A stretch of 20,886 bases of DNA from positions 1 to 20,886 of the forward strand of contig CALMVY010000196.1 in assembly GCA_937873245.1 (NCBI GenBank). The letters are read 5' to 3'. The stretch comes from an uncultured Arthrobacter sp. Lineage in GTDB: Bacteria > Actinomycetota > Actinomycetes > Actinomycetales > Micrococcaceae. Under the pieces are notes generated by a model. It saw nothing but the letters and a program-made list of their open reading frames with translations. It searched no databases and had not been told where the DNA came from. This document shows, piece by piece, positions 13,900 to 20,310 of this stretch; within the stretch, counting starts at the first letter, position 1, and every line of letters begins with the position of its first letter. The translations under genes were made by a program, and so were the position numbers.

Positions 13900-16734
13900 C
13901 TAGGCGGAGGGGACCAGCCCTGCTTCCTTCATGGCCAGGTAGATCTTGTCCCGGGCGATCGGCAGCTCCGCGAACCGGATCCCCGTGGCGTTGCGGATGG
14001 CGTTGGCCAGCGCCGGCGCCACCGGGTTGAACGGGCTCTCGCTCATGGACTTCGCGCCCAGCGGGCCCAGCTTGTCACTCGTGTCGGCGAAGTACACCTC
14101 GCTGCGCGGCACGTCCGCGAAGGACGGGATGTGGTACTGCCGCAGGATGTCCGTGGTGACCCGTCCGGCGTCGTCCACCCTGACCTCCTCATACAGCGCG
14201 GCACCGAGCGCCTGCGCGATGCCGCCTTCGATCTGCCCGCGGCACTGCCGCGGATTGACCACCACGCCGGCGTCGGCGGCCTGGACGCTCTGCAGGATCC
14301 GCAGCTCCCCCGTCCCGGTGTTCACGGCCACCCGGAACCCGTGGACGTTGAACGCCACGGACCGCGGGGTCCCGCCCCAGCGCCCCTCGCCGGAAAGGTC
14401 GACGCCGGCGGCCGCGGCGGCGTCGTGCAGTTCCGCGAGCGGCACCCGGGTTCCCTCGCAGATGACCGCGTCATCCTCCAGCACACACCCCGAGGCCTGG
14501 ACCTGCCGGATGCCGGCGGCGAAAGCGCGGATCCGCACCGCCAGTTCCTCGGCCGCGGCGAGGGTGGCCTTCCCGGCCACCACCGTGCCGGCCGAGCCGA
14601 AGGCACCGGAATCGTGGTCGACCAGGTCAGTGTCCGATTGCCGGACGGCGATCCGGCCCGCGGTGGTGGACAGTGCGGTGGCGGCGAGCTGGGCGTGCAC
14701 GGTGGTGGTGCCGTTGCCGAACTCCGCGGTTCCCACGTCCACCTGGTAGCTCCCGTCCGGCAGGACCCGGATTTTGGCATGCGCAAAGTGGCCCCGCGGC
14801 GGGACGGTGTCGATCATGGACAGCGCCGAGCCCTCCCCGGTGACCCACTCCGGGCCGAGGTCGCCGAGCCCGGCGTCCGCGTAGCGTTCCCGGCCGCGCG
14901 CGAGGGCGTCCTGCACCAGCCGCGTGCACTGGTCCAGCCCGTAGCTGCCGTAGAGCACGTCCTCCGCCGGTTCGGCGTGGGTGGAGAGCATGTCGTCGCC
15001 CTCGCGGACCATGTTGCGGCGGCGGAACTCCATCGGGTCCATGCCGATCCCGGCGGCGAGCTCGTCGACGGCGGACTCGATCGCGAAGATCATCTGGCTC
15101 AGCCCGTAGCCGCGGAAGGCGCCCGAGGGCACCGTGTTGGTGTACACGGCGTGCGCGTCCACCTTCTTGTTGGCGCAGTTGTACACGCCCAGCGATTCGC
15201 CGCAGCCGTGGAACATCACGCCCACGGAGTGGTTGCCGTAGGCGCCGGCGTTGGTCAGGACCTCCAGCTGCAGGGCCGTCAGCTTGCCGTCGTTGCTGGC
15301 GGCGGCCTTGAGGTGGATGGTGAACGGGTGCCGGGTGGTGGCTGCCGTGAACTGCTCGGTGCGGGTGAATTCGAGCTGCACGGGCCGCCGCAGTTTCAGC
15401 GCGGCGAGGGCCACGATGTCCTCGGTGAGGACTTCCTGCTTGCCGCCGAAGCCGCCGCCCACCCGTCCCGTGACCACCCGGATCCGGTCCTCGTTCAGGC
15501 CGAAGACCCGGCCCAGGGTGCGCCGGACCAGGAACGGTACCTGGCTGGACGTGCGGACCTGGAGCCGGCCGTCGTCGTCGATCGAGGCGATGGCGGCGTG
15601 GGTCTCCAGCGCGGTGTGCGCCACCCGCTGGGTGCGGTAGGTCTGCTCGTGGATGAAGTCCGCGGCGGCGAAGGCCGCGGCGACGTCGCCCAGCTCGGAG
15701 TGCAGCTCGGCCACGACGTTCCGTTCCGGCCGGCCGATGCGGGCCGTGGCGGCGTCCTTGTCCCCATGGACCGCCGGGGCACCGGGGCGCATGGCGTCCT
15801 GCGGGGTGAACACGGCGTCCAGCACCTGGTATTCCACCTTCAGCGCCCGGACGCCGGCTTCCGCCGCGGCCACGGTATCGGCGACGACGGCGGCGATCCG
15901 CTGCCCGACGAAGCGCACCACATCATCCAGCACCCGGGTGTCGTCCGGGTCGTCGGTGTAGAGCTCGTGCTGCGCCGTGGAAAACAGCTGCGCGGGCGCG
16001 TCCTCGTGGGTGAAAACCGCCTCCACACCGGGAATCCGCAGTGCGTCCGCGGCATCGATGGACAGCACGCGGGCGTGGGCGTGCGGCGAGCGCAGGAGCT
16101 TCACGTGCAGGAGACCGGGCAGTTCCTCCGCCGGGACGTCCAGCGTGTAGCGGGCAGTGCCGGTGACGACCGCGCGGCTGGCGGGGGCCTGGACGTCGTC
16201 GCCCAGCTGGCCGGGACGCGGGCCGGGCTGGCCTTCCCCCGCGATCCCGGATCCCGGCCCGGCGGGATCCGGGTGGCCCTCGTCCCCACAAACGGCGTCC
16301 GAGATGGCGGTATAGCCGGTACAGCGGCACAGGTTCCCTTTGAGGTTCCGCGGGAGGTTGGCCTTCTGCTCGTCGTCGAACGTGGCCACCGTCATCACCA
16401 TGCCCGCGGTGCAGAAGCCGCACTGGAAGCCCTGCCGTTCCATGAACTGCTGCTGCATCGGATGGAGGCCCGCTGCCCCGGTTTCGCCGGCGGTGTTGGC
16501 TCCGGTGCCGGCGAGGCCCTCCACCGTGGTCACGGCCCGGCCTTCGGCGCGGACCGCGGGGTAGATGCAGCTGTGCACGGGAAGCCCGTCCACGTGGACG
16601 GTGCAGGCGCCGCAGTCGCCTCCGTCGCAGCCTTTCTTCACGCCGAGGTTGCCTTGCTCCCGCAGGAACGTCCGCAGGCACTGCCCCGGCCGCGGTTCGG
16701 CCTGCGCTGCGACGCCGTTAATCTCGATAGCCAT
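13900..16734 (-). CDS. xanthine dehydrogenase, fused [2Fe-2S] and molybdopterin subunit
   Basis: This 944-residue protein combines two parts usually on separate chains. Residues 1-150 form the iron-sulfur module, with cluster cysteines C36, C41, C44, C56 and C105, C108, C136, C138. A Gly/Pro-rich linker (about 155-180) leads to the molybdenum module, with GGGFGGKQE (426-434), GAFRGYG (538-544) and GAKSMSES with the catalytic Glu899. It oxidises hypoxanthine/xanthine to urate in this genomic setting. The start at 16732-16734 lies 2 bases after the FAD-subunit stop with GGAGGGGG upstream. The fused Fe-S/Mo layout with separate FAD protein recalls E. coli XdhD/YgfM or Mop-type enzymes more than the XdhA/XdhB pairing. 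Confidence 0.9.
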   Translation of the reverse strand: MAIEINGVAAQAEPRPGQCLRTFLREQGNLGVKKGCDGGDCGACTVHVDGLPVHSCIYPAVRAEGRAVTTVEGLAGTGANTAGETGAAGLHPMQQQFMERQGFQCGFCTAGMVMTVATFDDEQKANLPRNLKGNLCRCTGYTAISDAVCGDEGHPDPAGPGSGIAGEGQPGPRPGQLGDDVQAPASRAVVTGTARYTLDVPAEELPGLLHVKLLRSPHAHARVLSIDAADALRIPGVEAVFTHEDAPAQLFSTAQHELYTDDPDDTRVLDDVVRFVGQRIAAVVADTVAAAEAGVRALKVEYQVLDAVFTPQDAMRPGAPAVHGDKDAATARIGRPERNVVAELHSELGDVAAAFAAADFIHEQTYRTQRVAHTALETHAAIASIDDDGRLQVRTSSQVPFLVRRTLGRVFGLNEDRIRVVTGRVGGGFGGKQEVLTEDIVALAALKLRRPVQLEFTRTEQFTAATTRHPFTIHLKAAASNDGKLTALQLEVLTNAGAYGNHSVGVMFHGCGESLGVYNCANKKVDAHAVYTNTVPSGAFRGYGLSQMIFAIESAVDELAAGIGMDPMEFRRRNMVREGDDMLSTHAEPAEDVLYGSYGLDQCTRLVQDALARGRERYADAGLGDLGPEWVTGEGSALSMIDTVPPRGHFAHAKIRVLPDGSYQVDVGTAEFGNGTTTVHAQLAATALSTTAGRIAVRQSDTDLVDHDSGAFGSAGTVVAGKATLAAAEELAVRIRAFAAGIRQVQASGCVLEDDAVICEGTRVPLAELHDAAAAAGVDLSGEGRWGGTPRSVAFNVHGFRVAVNTGTGELRILQSVQAADAGVVVNPRQCRGQIEGGIAQALGAALYEEVRVDDAGRVTTDILRQYHIPSFADVPRSEVYFADTSDKLGPLGAKSMSESPFNPVAPALANAIRNATGIRFAELPIARDKIYLAMKEAGLVPSA

Positions 16735-16736
16735 GC

Positions 16737-17678
16737 TCAGGCCCCCTCCGGCTGCGACGACGTGCGCGGCGACGACGTGCGCGGCGGAGGCCAGAAGTCG
16801 CCGGAAACGCGGGCCGGCAACGTGCCCGCCGGCGCTGCCAGCTCGGCGCGGATTTCCTCGGCGAGCCGGTAGGTCATGTCCTTGCGCCAGGCGGGCAGCC
16901 CGTGGATGTCGTCGTGATAGAGCCCGTCCGGGATGGCGTCGTCGAGCGCCGCCGCCAGTGCGGCTGCCGCACCGTTGCCTGTGTTGTAGAAGCGCAGCTG
17001 CACGGGGCGTTTGGTGGCGGCCGTGACGGTGAGGACCAGTCCGCCGTCGGCGTCGAGCCGTCCGATCAGCAGCACCCCGGACCGTCCCAGGTTGCTCAGC
17101 GACAGCCGGCGGAACGCCACCCGCGAGGCAAGGGCCGCCGCCGGCAGGTGGATGCTGCGGAGCAGTTCGCCGGGTGCCAGGGCGTTGCGCCCGTCCCCCG
17201 TGACGAAGTCCGCCACCGGGACGCTGCGGCTGACGCCGCCCGGGCCGAGTACCGTGGCCACGCCGTCGAGGGCCGCGCACAGCGAGATCATGGGCCCGGC
17301 CGGCAGGGACGTGCAGAGGTTGCCGCCCACGGTGGACATGTTCCAGACCTTGAAGGACGCCACGAACGAATCGCAGCACGGCCGGATCAGCTCCAGCGCG
17401 GGCCAGGCCGCCGCGTGCGTCCGGCCGGAGTCGCCGGCGGGCAGCGCATAGAGCTCGGCGACCGTGCAGGTGGCCGCCAGTTCGATCCCGGATTCGGTCA
17501 CCGTGATGGCCGGCCAGCCGGTGGAGCCGAGGTCCAGAAGCCGCCTGGGCGGTTCCTGGCCGAACGCGAAGCTGCCGTAGGAGAACAGCACCGTGCCGCC
17601 GGCCAGCCAGGCGTCCCCCTCCCGCCAGTCGGCCGGATCCGCGGTGCGGACCACGGCCTCGATGGTGGTCATGTCCAT
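16737..17678 (-). CDS. xanthine dehydrogenase FAD-binding subunit
   Basis: A 313-residue protein of the CO dehydrogenase / XDH FAD-subunit type. It has WLAGGTVLFSYGSF (FAD pyrophosphate loop), LLDLGSTGWPAI, a second FAD motif NMSTVGGNLCTSLPAGPMI, and GELLRSIHLP with FRRLSLSN in the C-terminal domain. It passes electrons from the Fe-S module to NAD+. Two starts are plausible: ATG at 17676-17678 (MDMTTIE, with GGGGGA 5 bases before) or ATG at 17670-17672, which overlaps the stop of the XdhC remnant as ATGA. Its stop is 2 bases before the next gene. The C-terminus carries a short repeat PRTSSPRTSS. Confidence 0.9.
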   Translation of the reverse strand: MDMTTIEAVVRTADPADWREGDAWLAGGTVLFSYGSFAFGQEPPRRLLDLGSTGWPAITVTESGIELAATCTVAELYALPAGDSGRTHAAAWPALELIRPCCDSFVASFKVWNMSTVGGNLCTSLPAGPMISLCAALDGVATVLGPGGVSRSVPVADFVTGDGRNALAPGELLRSIHLPAAALASRVAFRRLSLSNLGRSGVLLIGRLDADGGLVLTVTAATKRPVQLRFYNTGNGAAAALAAALDDAIPDGLYHDDIHGLPAWRKDMTYRLAEEIRAELAAPAGTLPARVSGDFWPPPRTSSPRTSSQPEGA

Positions 17679-17806
17679 GGCATCCCCCGGTGTTCGATGT
17701 GGACCTCCAGCCCGCCCCCGCAGGTGAGCCCGACGGCGAACGCGTCCTCTGCACTGCAACCGAAGAACCCGCGGCGAGGGCCGCCGTCGGGCATCAGATC
17801 CAACAT
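17669..17806 (-). pseudogene. XdhC-family remnant (45 codons), internally deleted
   Basis: From an ATG at 17804-17806 with a strong AGGAGGGG site 8 bases before it, a 45-residue frame starts MLDLMPDGGPRR. It then contains DAFAVGLTCGGGLEVHIE, the most conserved stretch of XdhC/CoxI-family proteins, which insert or protect the molybdenum cofactor of xanthine dehydrogenase. Normal XdhC proteins are several times longer and have a C-terminal Rossmann domain. Here the MLDLMP-like start and the mid-domain motif are nearly adjacent, and everything after is missing. The stop overlaps an ATG of the FAD subunit gene (ATGA), so translation coupling survives. It may now act mainly as a leader cistron. 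Confidence 0.65.
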
Positions 17807-17896
17807 TGCTGCATCCCCTCCTCCCCTGTGGCGATGGTCTGCACATTGTCGTTCCAAACGAGGGCCGTGGAAAGGACCGCCCTGGCCGGGCTCACC

Positions 17897-17989
17897 GGAA
17901 ATCCGCTGCGATTTCGGATTTCCGCGCCCCGGGATCCCCGCAGCGCCTGTCCGAAATCGCGGCGCCTGTCCGAAAGCGCAGCGGAATCC
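17897..17989. repeat. interspersed inverted/direct repeat downstream of guanine deaminase
   Basis: 17897-17918 and 17969-17989 form an inverted repeat around the core CCGCTGCG(A/C)TTTCGGA. Between them GCGCCTGTCCGAAA occurs twice in direct order (from 17943 and from 17962). It lies just after the stop of guanine deaminase at 17997, so it may serve as its terminator. Confidence 0.7.
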
Positions 17990-17996
17990 GCACGTC

Positions 17997-18491
17997 TCAG
18001 TAGTCGATCCGGGTCTTCAAGGTGTTCCACGTGGTGAAGGGCTGCAGCACGGCCGGTGCCTCGGGACCGTCCAGCGCCAGCTTGCGCACGGGCATCACGG
18101 CGGCGGGCTGGCCTTTCTCGAAGTACTCGTAGAACACGGCGTCGTCGAATCCCACCGAGGCGGCGTCGTGCCGGTCGGCGGCAAAAACCACGCCTTCCAC
18201 CCGGGCCCAGAGGGCGGAGGCCAGGCACATGGGGCACGGTTCGCAGCTGGTGTAGAGCGTGGCACCCTTCAGCTCGAACCGGCCCAGTTCGGCGCAGGCC
18301 CGGCGGATGGCAGTGACCTCGGCGTGGGCGGTGGGATCGTTGGTGGCGGTGACGCGGTTGACGCCGTCGAACGCTTGTCCGTCCACGGTGACAACGACGG
18401 CGCCGAAGGGCCCGCCACTGTTCATGACGTTGGCGGTGGCCAGCTCGATGGACCTGGCGAGATACACCTGGGCCGTGGCGATGACAGTCAT
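17997..18491 (-). CDS. guanine deaminase (cytidine-deaminase fold)
   Basis: The 164-residue enzyme has the zinc site H56-A-E58 (HAEVTAIRRAC) and P85-C86-P-M-C89 (SCEPCPMC), so His56, Cys86 and Cys89 bind zinc and Glu58 shuttles the proton. The length, the GGPFGAVVV segment and the downstream DDAVFYEYFEKG region match bacterial GuaD of the B. subtilis type rather than cytosine or tRNA-adenosine deaminases. It converts guanine to xanthine, supplying the XDH encoded next in the same direction. GAGGGAG about 8 bases before the ATG at 18489-18491 supports the start. Other small deaminases remain possible without the context. Confidence 0.87.
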   Translation of the reverse strand: MTVIATAQVYLARSIELATANVMNSGGPFGAVVVTVDGQAFDGVNRVTATNDPTAHAEVTAIRRACAELGRFELKGATLYTSCEPCPMCLASALWARVEGVVFAADRHDAASVGFDDAVFYEYFEKGQPAAVMPVRKLALDGPEAPAVLQPFTTWNTLKTRIDY

Positions 18492-18688
18492 GATGCGACT
18501 CCCTCTGCTGTGGAAGCCGGAACCGTACCGGAAGGCGATGAGCCCGCGGCGTCGGGTACCAGGCTCCAGCGTTTGCGGTGAAGTTGGTGTTGCGCCTGGT
18601 AGATAGCCTCCCGGCTCCCGGGTGCCCGCCGTTGACAGGAGCGAGACTAGCAGCGGAAAAGGGGTTGCGCCATCAATTTCCGGGATGC

Positions 18689-18717
18689 TTGTGATGCGCC
18701 CGCACCCCCACTAGCCT
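18689..18717 (+). promoter_or_regulatory. promoter of the uricase leader RNA
   Basis: TTGTGA (18689-18694), 17 bases, TAGCCT (18712-18717). Transcription would begin near 18723, about 176 bases before the uricase ATG and about 50 bases before the terminator hairpin. Confidence 0.5.
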
Positions 18718-18722
18718 TGGAC

Positions 18723-18806
18723 CTACTTCGTGGCGTGCGTCACGTAACCTGGGAGCAGCAGGCAGGGTTGTAATGAGCTGGCGTCAACTGACGTCGGCTC
18801 TTTTTT
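18723..18806 (+). ncRNA. putative terminated leader RNA (attenuator or small RNA) of uricase
   Basis: Between the promoter and terminator lies about 84 nt with further foldable parts: GTGGC-GTGC-GTCAC (18730-18743) and AACCT...GGGTT (18746-18769). It matches no riboswitch class I can name. Read-through would lead into uricase; termination would leave a short RNA. Start position is approximate. Confidence 0.4.
18775..18806 (+). terminator. intrinsic terminator inside the uricase leader
   Basis: Left arm 18775-18786 (GAGCTGGCGTCA) pairs with 18789-18800 (TGACGTCGGCTC) over 12 positions with two G-T wobbles, followed by six T (18801-18806). No rightward gene lies upstream that it could terminate. 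Confidence 0.8.
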
Positions 18807-18898
18807 GTGGGCCGGCGGAGAAGGAAACGGACGCGAAATGCGTACGGAATTTCTCTGTCGGATTTTGGCTCCACCTACCGGAAGTTGGGAACCGCACC

Positions 18899-19807
18899 AT
18901 GAACAGCAGGATCGTCCTCGGACCGAACCAGTACGGCAAAGCCGAAGTCCGCGTCGTCAAGATCACCCGCGACACGGAGCGCCACGAGATCGAAGACCTC
19001 AACGTCACCTCCCAGCTCCGCGGCGACTTCGCCGCAGCCCACCTTGACGGCGACAACAGCCACGTGGTGGCCACGGACACGCAGAAGAACACCATCTACG
19101 CCTTCGCCCGGGACGGCATCGGCTCCCCGGAAGCCTTCCTGCTCCGGCTCGGAGAGCACTTCACGTCGAGCTTCGACTGGGTGGCCGGTGGCCGCTGGGA
19201 GGCCGAGTCGTACCGCTGGGACCGTATCCAGGCCCACGGCGCGCCCCACGACCACTCCTTCGTGCGCAACGGCCAGGAGGTGCGGACCGCCGTGCTGGTC
19301 CGCGACGGCGCCGACCGGCACCTGCTGTCCGGCCTCAAGGACCTCACCGTCCTCAAGTCCACACAATCCGGGTTCGCCGGCTACCCGCGGGACCGGTACA
19401 CCACCCTGCCGGAGACCACGGACCGGATCCTCGCCACCGAGGTCTCCGCCCGCTGGCGCTACCGGACCGGCACGGATTTCGGCTCCCTCGATTTCAACAA
19501 GGGCTACGAGGACATCAAGGCCCTGCTGCTGGAGGGCTTCACCGAAAAGTACTCCCATGCCCTGCAGCAGACCCTCTTCGACATGGGCGCGAAGGTCCTC
19601 GAGGCACACCGCGAGATCGACGAAATCAGGTTCTCGATGCCCAACAAGCACCACTTCCTGGTGGACCTCTCGCCGTTTGGCCTCGACAACCCCAACGAGG
19701 TCTTCTTCGCCGCCGACCGTCCGTACGGCCTGATCGAGGCGACCGTGCAGCGCGACGACGCAGTACCGGCCGACGCCGCCTGGTCCGGAATTGCCGGCTT
19801 CTGCTAG
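18899..19807 (+). CDS. uricase (urate oxidase)
   Basis: This 302-residue enzyme oxidises urate to 5-hydroxyisourate with O2 and no cofactor. Family motifs are NQYGKAEVRVVKIT (Lys14 of the catalytic triad), VVATDTQKNTIYAFA (Thr59), LTVLKSTQSGFAGYPRDRYTTLPETTDRILATEVSARWRY in the two-domain core (partial motif LKSTQSGF), and PNKHHFLVDL with the catalytic His, ending SGIAGFC. Length and motifs are very close to Arthrobacter uricase as I remember it. I chose the ATG at 18899; an in-frame ATG at 18773 would add 42 residues translated through a terminator hairpin. GGGAA lies about 8 bases upstream. It is divergent from guanine deaminase. Confidence 0.95.
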   Translation: MNSRIVLGPNQYGKAEVRVVKITRDTERHEIEDLNVTSQLRGDFAAAHLDGDNSHVVATDTQKNTIYAFARDGIGSPEAFLLRLGEHFTSSFDWVAGGRWEAESYRWDRIQAHGAPHDHSFVRNGQEVRTAVLVRDGADRHLLSGLKDLTVLKSTQSGFAGYPRDRYTTLPETTDRILATEVSARWRYRTGTDFGSLDFNKGYEDIKALLLEGFTEKYSHALQQTLFDMGAKVLEAHREIDEIRFSMPNKHHFLVDLSPFGLDNPNEVFFAADRPYGLIEATVQRDDAVPADAAWSGIAGFC

Positions 19808-19810
19808 GGA

Positions 19811-19831
19811 CGCCGCGATGGCGAAGCGGCG
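19811..19831 (+). terminator. GC hairpin after uricase, possible terminator
   Basis: CGCCGC (19811-19816) pairs with GCGGCG (19826-19831) just after the uricase stop. There is no T-run, so termination is uncertain. Confidence 0.35.
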
Positions 19832-19858
19832 GGCGGCCGGAATCATGCCGGGGGACGC

Positions 19859-19864
19859 TAGTGT
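19859..19864 (+). promoter_or_regulatory. -10 box TAGTGT of the malate synthase transcript
   Basis: TAGTGT is followed by 7 bases and then the ATG of the mini-ORF at 19872, placing transcription start at or next to that ATG. Confidence 0.45.
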
Positions 19865-19871
19865 GTTCGCC

Positions 19872-19913
19872 ATGGCAGATCGGGATCGCTGCTGCCGCAG
19901 TCCCGCCGCCTGA
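19872..19913 (+). CDS. leaderless 13-residue Cys-Cys leader peptide before malate synthase
   Basis: ATG at 19872 opens MADRDRCCRSPAA and stops at TGA 19911-19913. It has tandem TGC TGC cysteine codons followed by Arg. It sits at the exact leaderless distance from a TAGTGT box and 59 bases before the malate synthase start. The form matches known actinobacterial Cys-rich upstream ORFs used in translation-dependent attenuation, but a link between cysteine and malate synthase is not established. It could be chance; conservation would decide. Confidence 0.45.
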   Translation: MADRDRCCRSPAA

Positions 19914-19915
19914 AG

Positions 19916-19943
19916 CACCAAGTGACGCACCAAGTGACGCACC
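19916..19943. repeat. 12-bp tandem repeat in the malate synthase leader
   Basis: CACCAAGTGACG occurs at 19916-19927 and again at 19928-19939, followed by CACC. It fills the gap between the mini-ORF stop and the malate synthase ribosome site. Confidence 0.8.
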
Positions 19944-19972
19944 GCCTGATTCACCGACGAAGAAGGACCATC

Positions 19973-20305
19973 ATGGCTCTCACCGTTTCAGCCCACCGCC
20001 CCGTTGACCGCGCCGAGGAGATCCTCACTCCCGAGGCGCTGGCCTTCATCGAGGAACTGCACCAGCGCTTCGCCACCACCCGCGGGGAGCTCCTGAAAGC
20101 CCGGGCGGCCAAGCGCGACGACGTGGCCCGCACCGGCCGGCTCGATTTCCTGCCGGAGACCCGCGACATCCGCGAAGGAAACTGGACCGTTGCCCCCGCC
20201 CCCGCAGCCCTGCAGGACCGACGGGTGGAAATGACGGGCCCGGCCGCCCCGGCCAAGATGGCGATCAACGCCCTGAACTCCGGGGCGAAGGTCTGGCTCG
20301 CCGAC
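19973..20305 (+). CDS. aceB: malate synthase A, 5' fragment ending at a sequence junction
   Basis: The reading starts MALTVSAHRPVDRAEEILTP with AAGGA 6 bases before the ATG. It matches malate synthase A through LHQRFATTRGELLKARAAKRD, LDFLPETRDIREGNWTVAP and MTGPAAPAKMAINALNSGAKVWLAD, in which the loop before LADLEDA is strongly conserved. After Asp111 the family expectation (LEDA...) is replaced by ISESVARLIAS, and nothing further resembles the roughly 540-residue enzyme. The gene is therefore cut at about 20305. It would condense glyoxylate and acetyl-CoA to malate, a natural outlet for glyoxylate released from allantoin, which fits its position beside uricase. Confidence 0.88.
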
Positions 20306-20310
20306 ATCAG
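20303..20310. other. sequence junction, probable chimeric join
   Basis: To the left is a plus-strand actinobacterial malate synthase; to the right a minus-strand alphaproteobacterial-looking exported protein gene. Both genes lose family similarity at this point, and neither has a natural end here. Confidence 0.75.

Larger units (their letters stand above)
18492..18898. promoter_or_regulatory. 407-base regulatory region between guanine deaminase and uricase
   Basis: This divergent region holds no protein gene that I can support. It contains an inverted repeat TACCAGGC (18557-18564) / GCCTGGTA (18594-18601), a rightward promoter (18689-18717), a strong rightward terminator (18775-18806), and 92 bases between the terminator and the uricase start. 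The whole is larger and more structured than a simple promoter. Confidence 0.6.

Noticed and set aside
14131..16872. A 913-codon plus-strand open frame
   Set aside because: It is the antisense shadow of xanthine dehydrogenase. The translation has no recognisable domain, while the minus strand has intact Fe-S and molybdenum motifs.
16735..17754. Upstream extension of the XDH Fe-S/Mo frame by about 340 codons
   Set aside because: That stretch is out of frame with the real FAD subunit and has a shadow composition. The start MAIEINGVAAQ at 16734 is the normal Fe-S module N-terminus with a good ribosome site.
17804..17817. Overlapping mini-frame MQQCWI in front of the XdhC remnant
   Set aside because: Its ATG directly abuts the Shine-Dalgarno sequence, so it is unlikely to be translated; the site is well spaced for the next ATG at 17806.
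18773..18898. 42-residue N-terminal extension of uricase from an in-frame ATG at 18773
   Set aside because: It would translate through the terminator hairpin and U-run and would make uricase longer than the family norm of about 300 residues. The ATG at 18899 gives the expected 302.
19922..19972. In-frame ATG at 19922 as the malate synthase start
   Set aside because: The added residues come from the 12-bp tandem repeat. The ATG at 19973 has a proper AAGGA site and the usual N-terminus.
19951..20305. Left part of the minus-strand exported protein frame
   Set aside because: Codons in this stretch are the reverse complement of malate synthase, so the apparent C-terminus is an artefact of the join.
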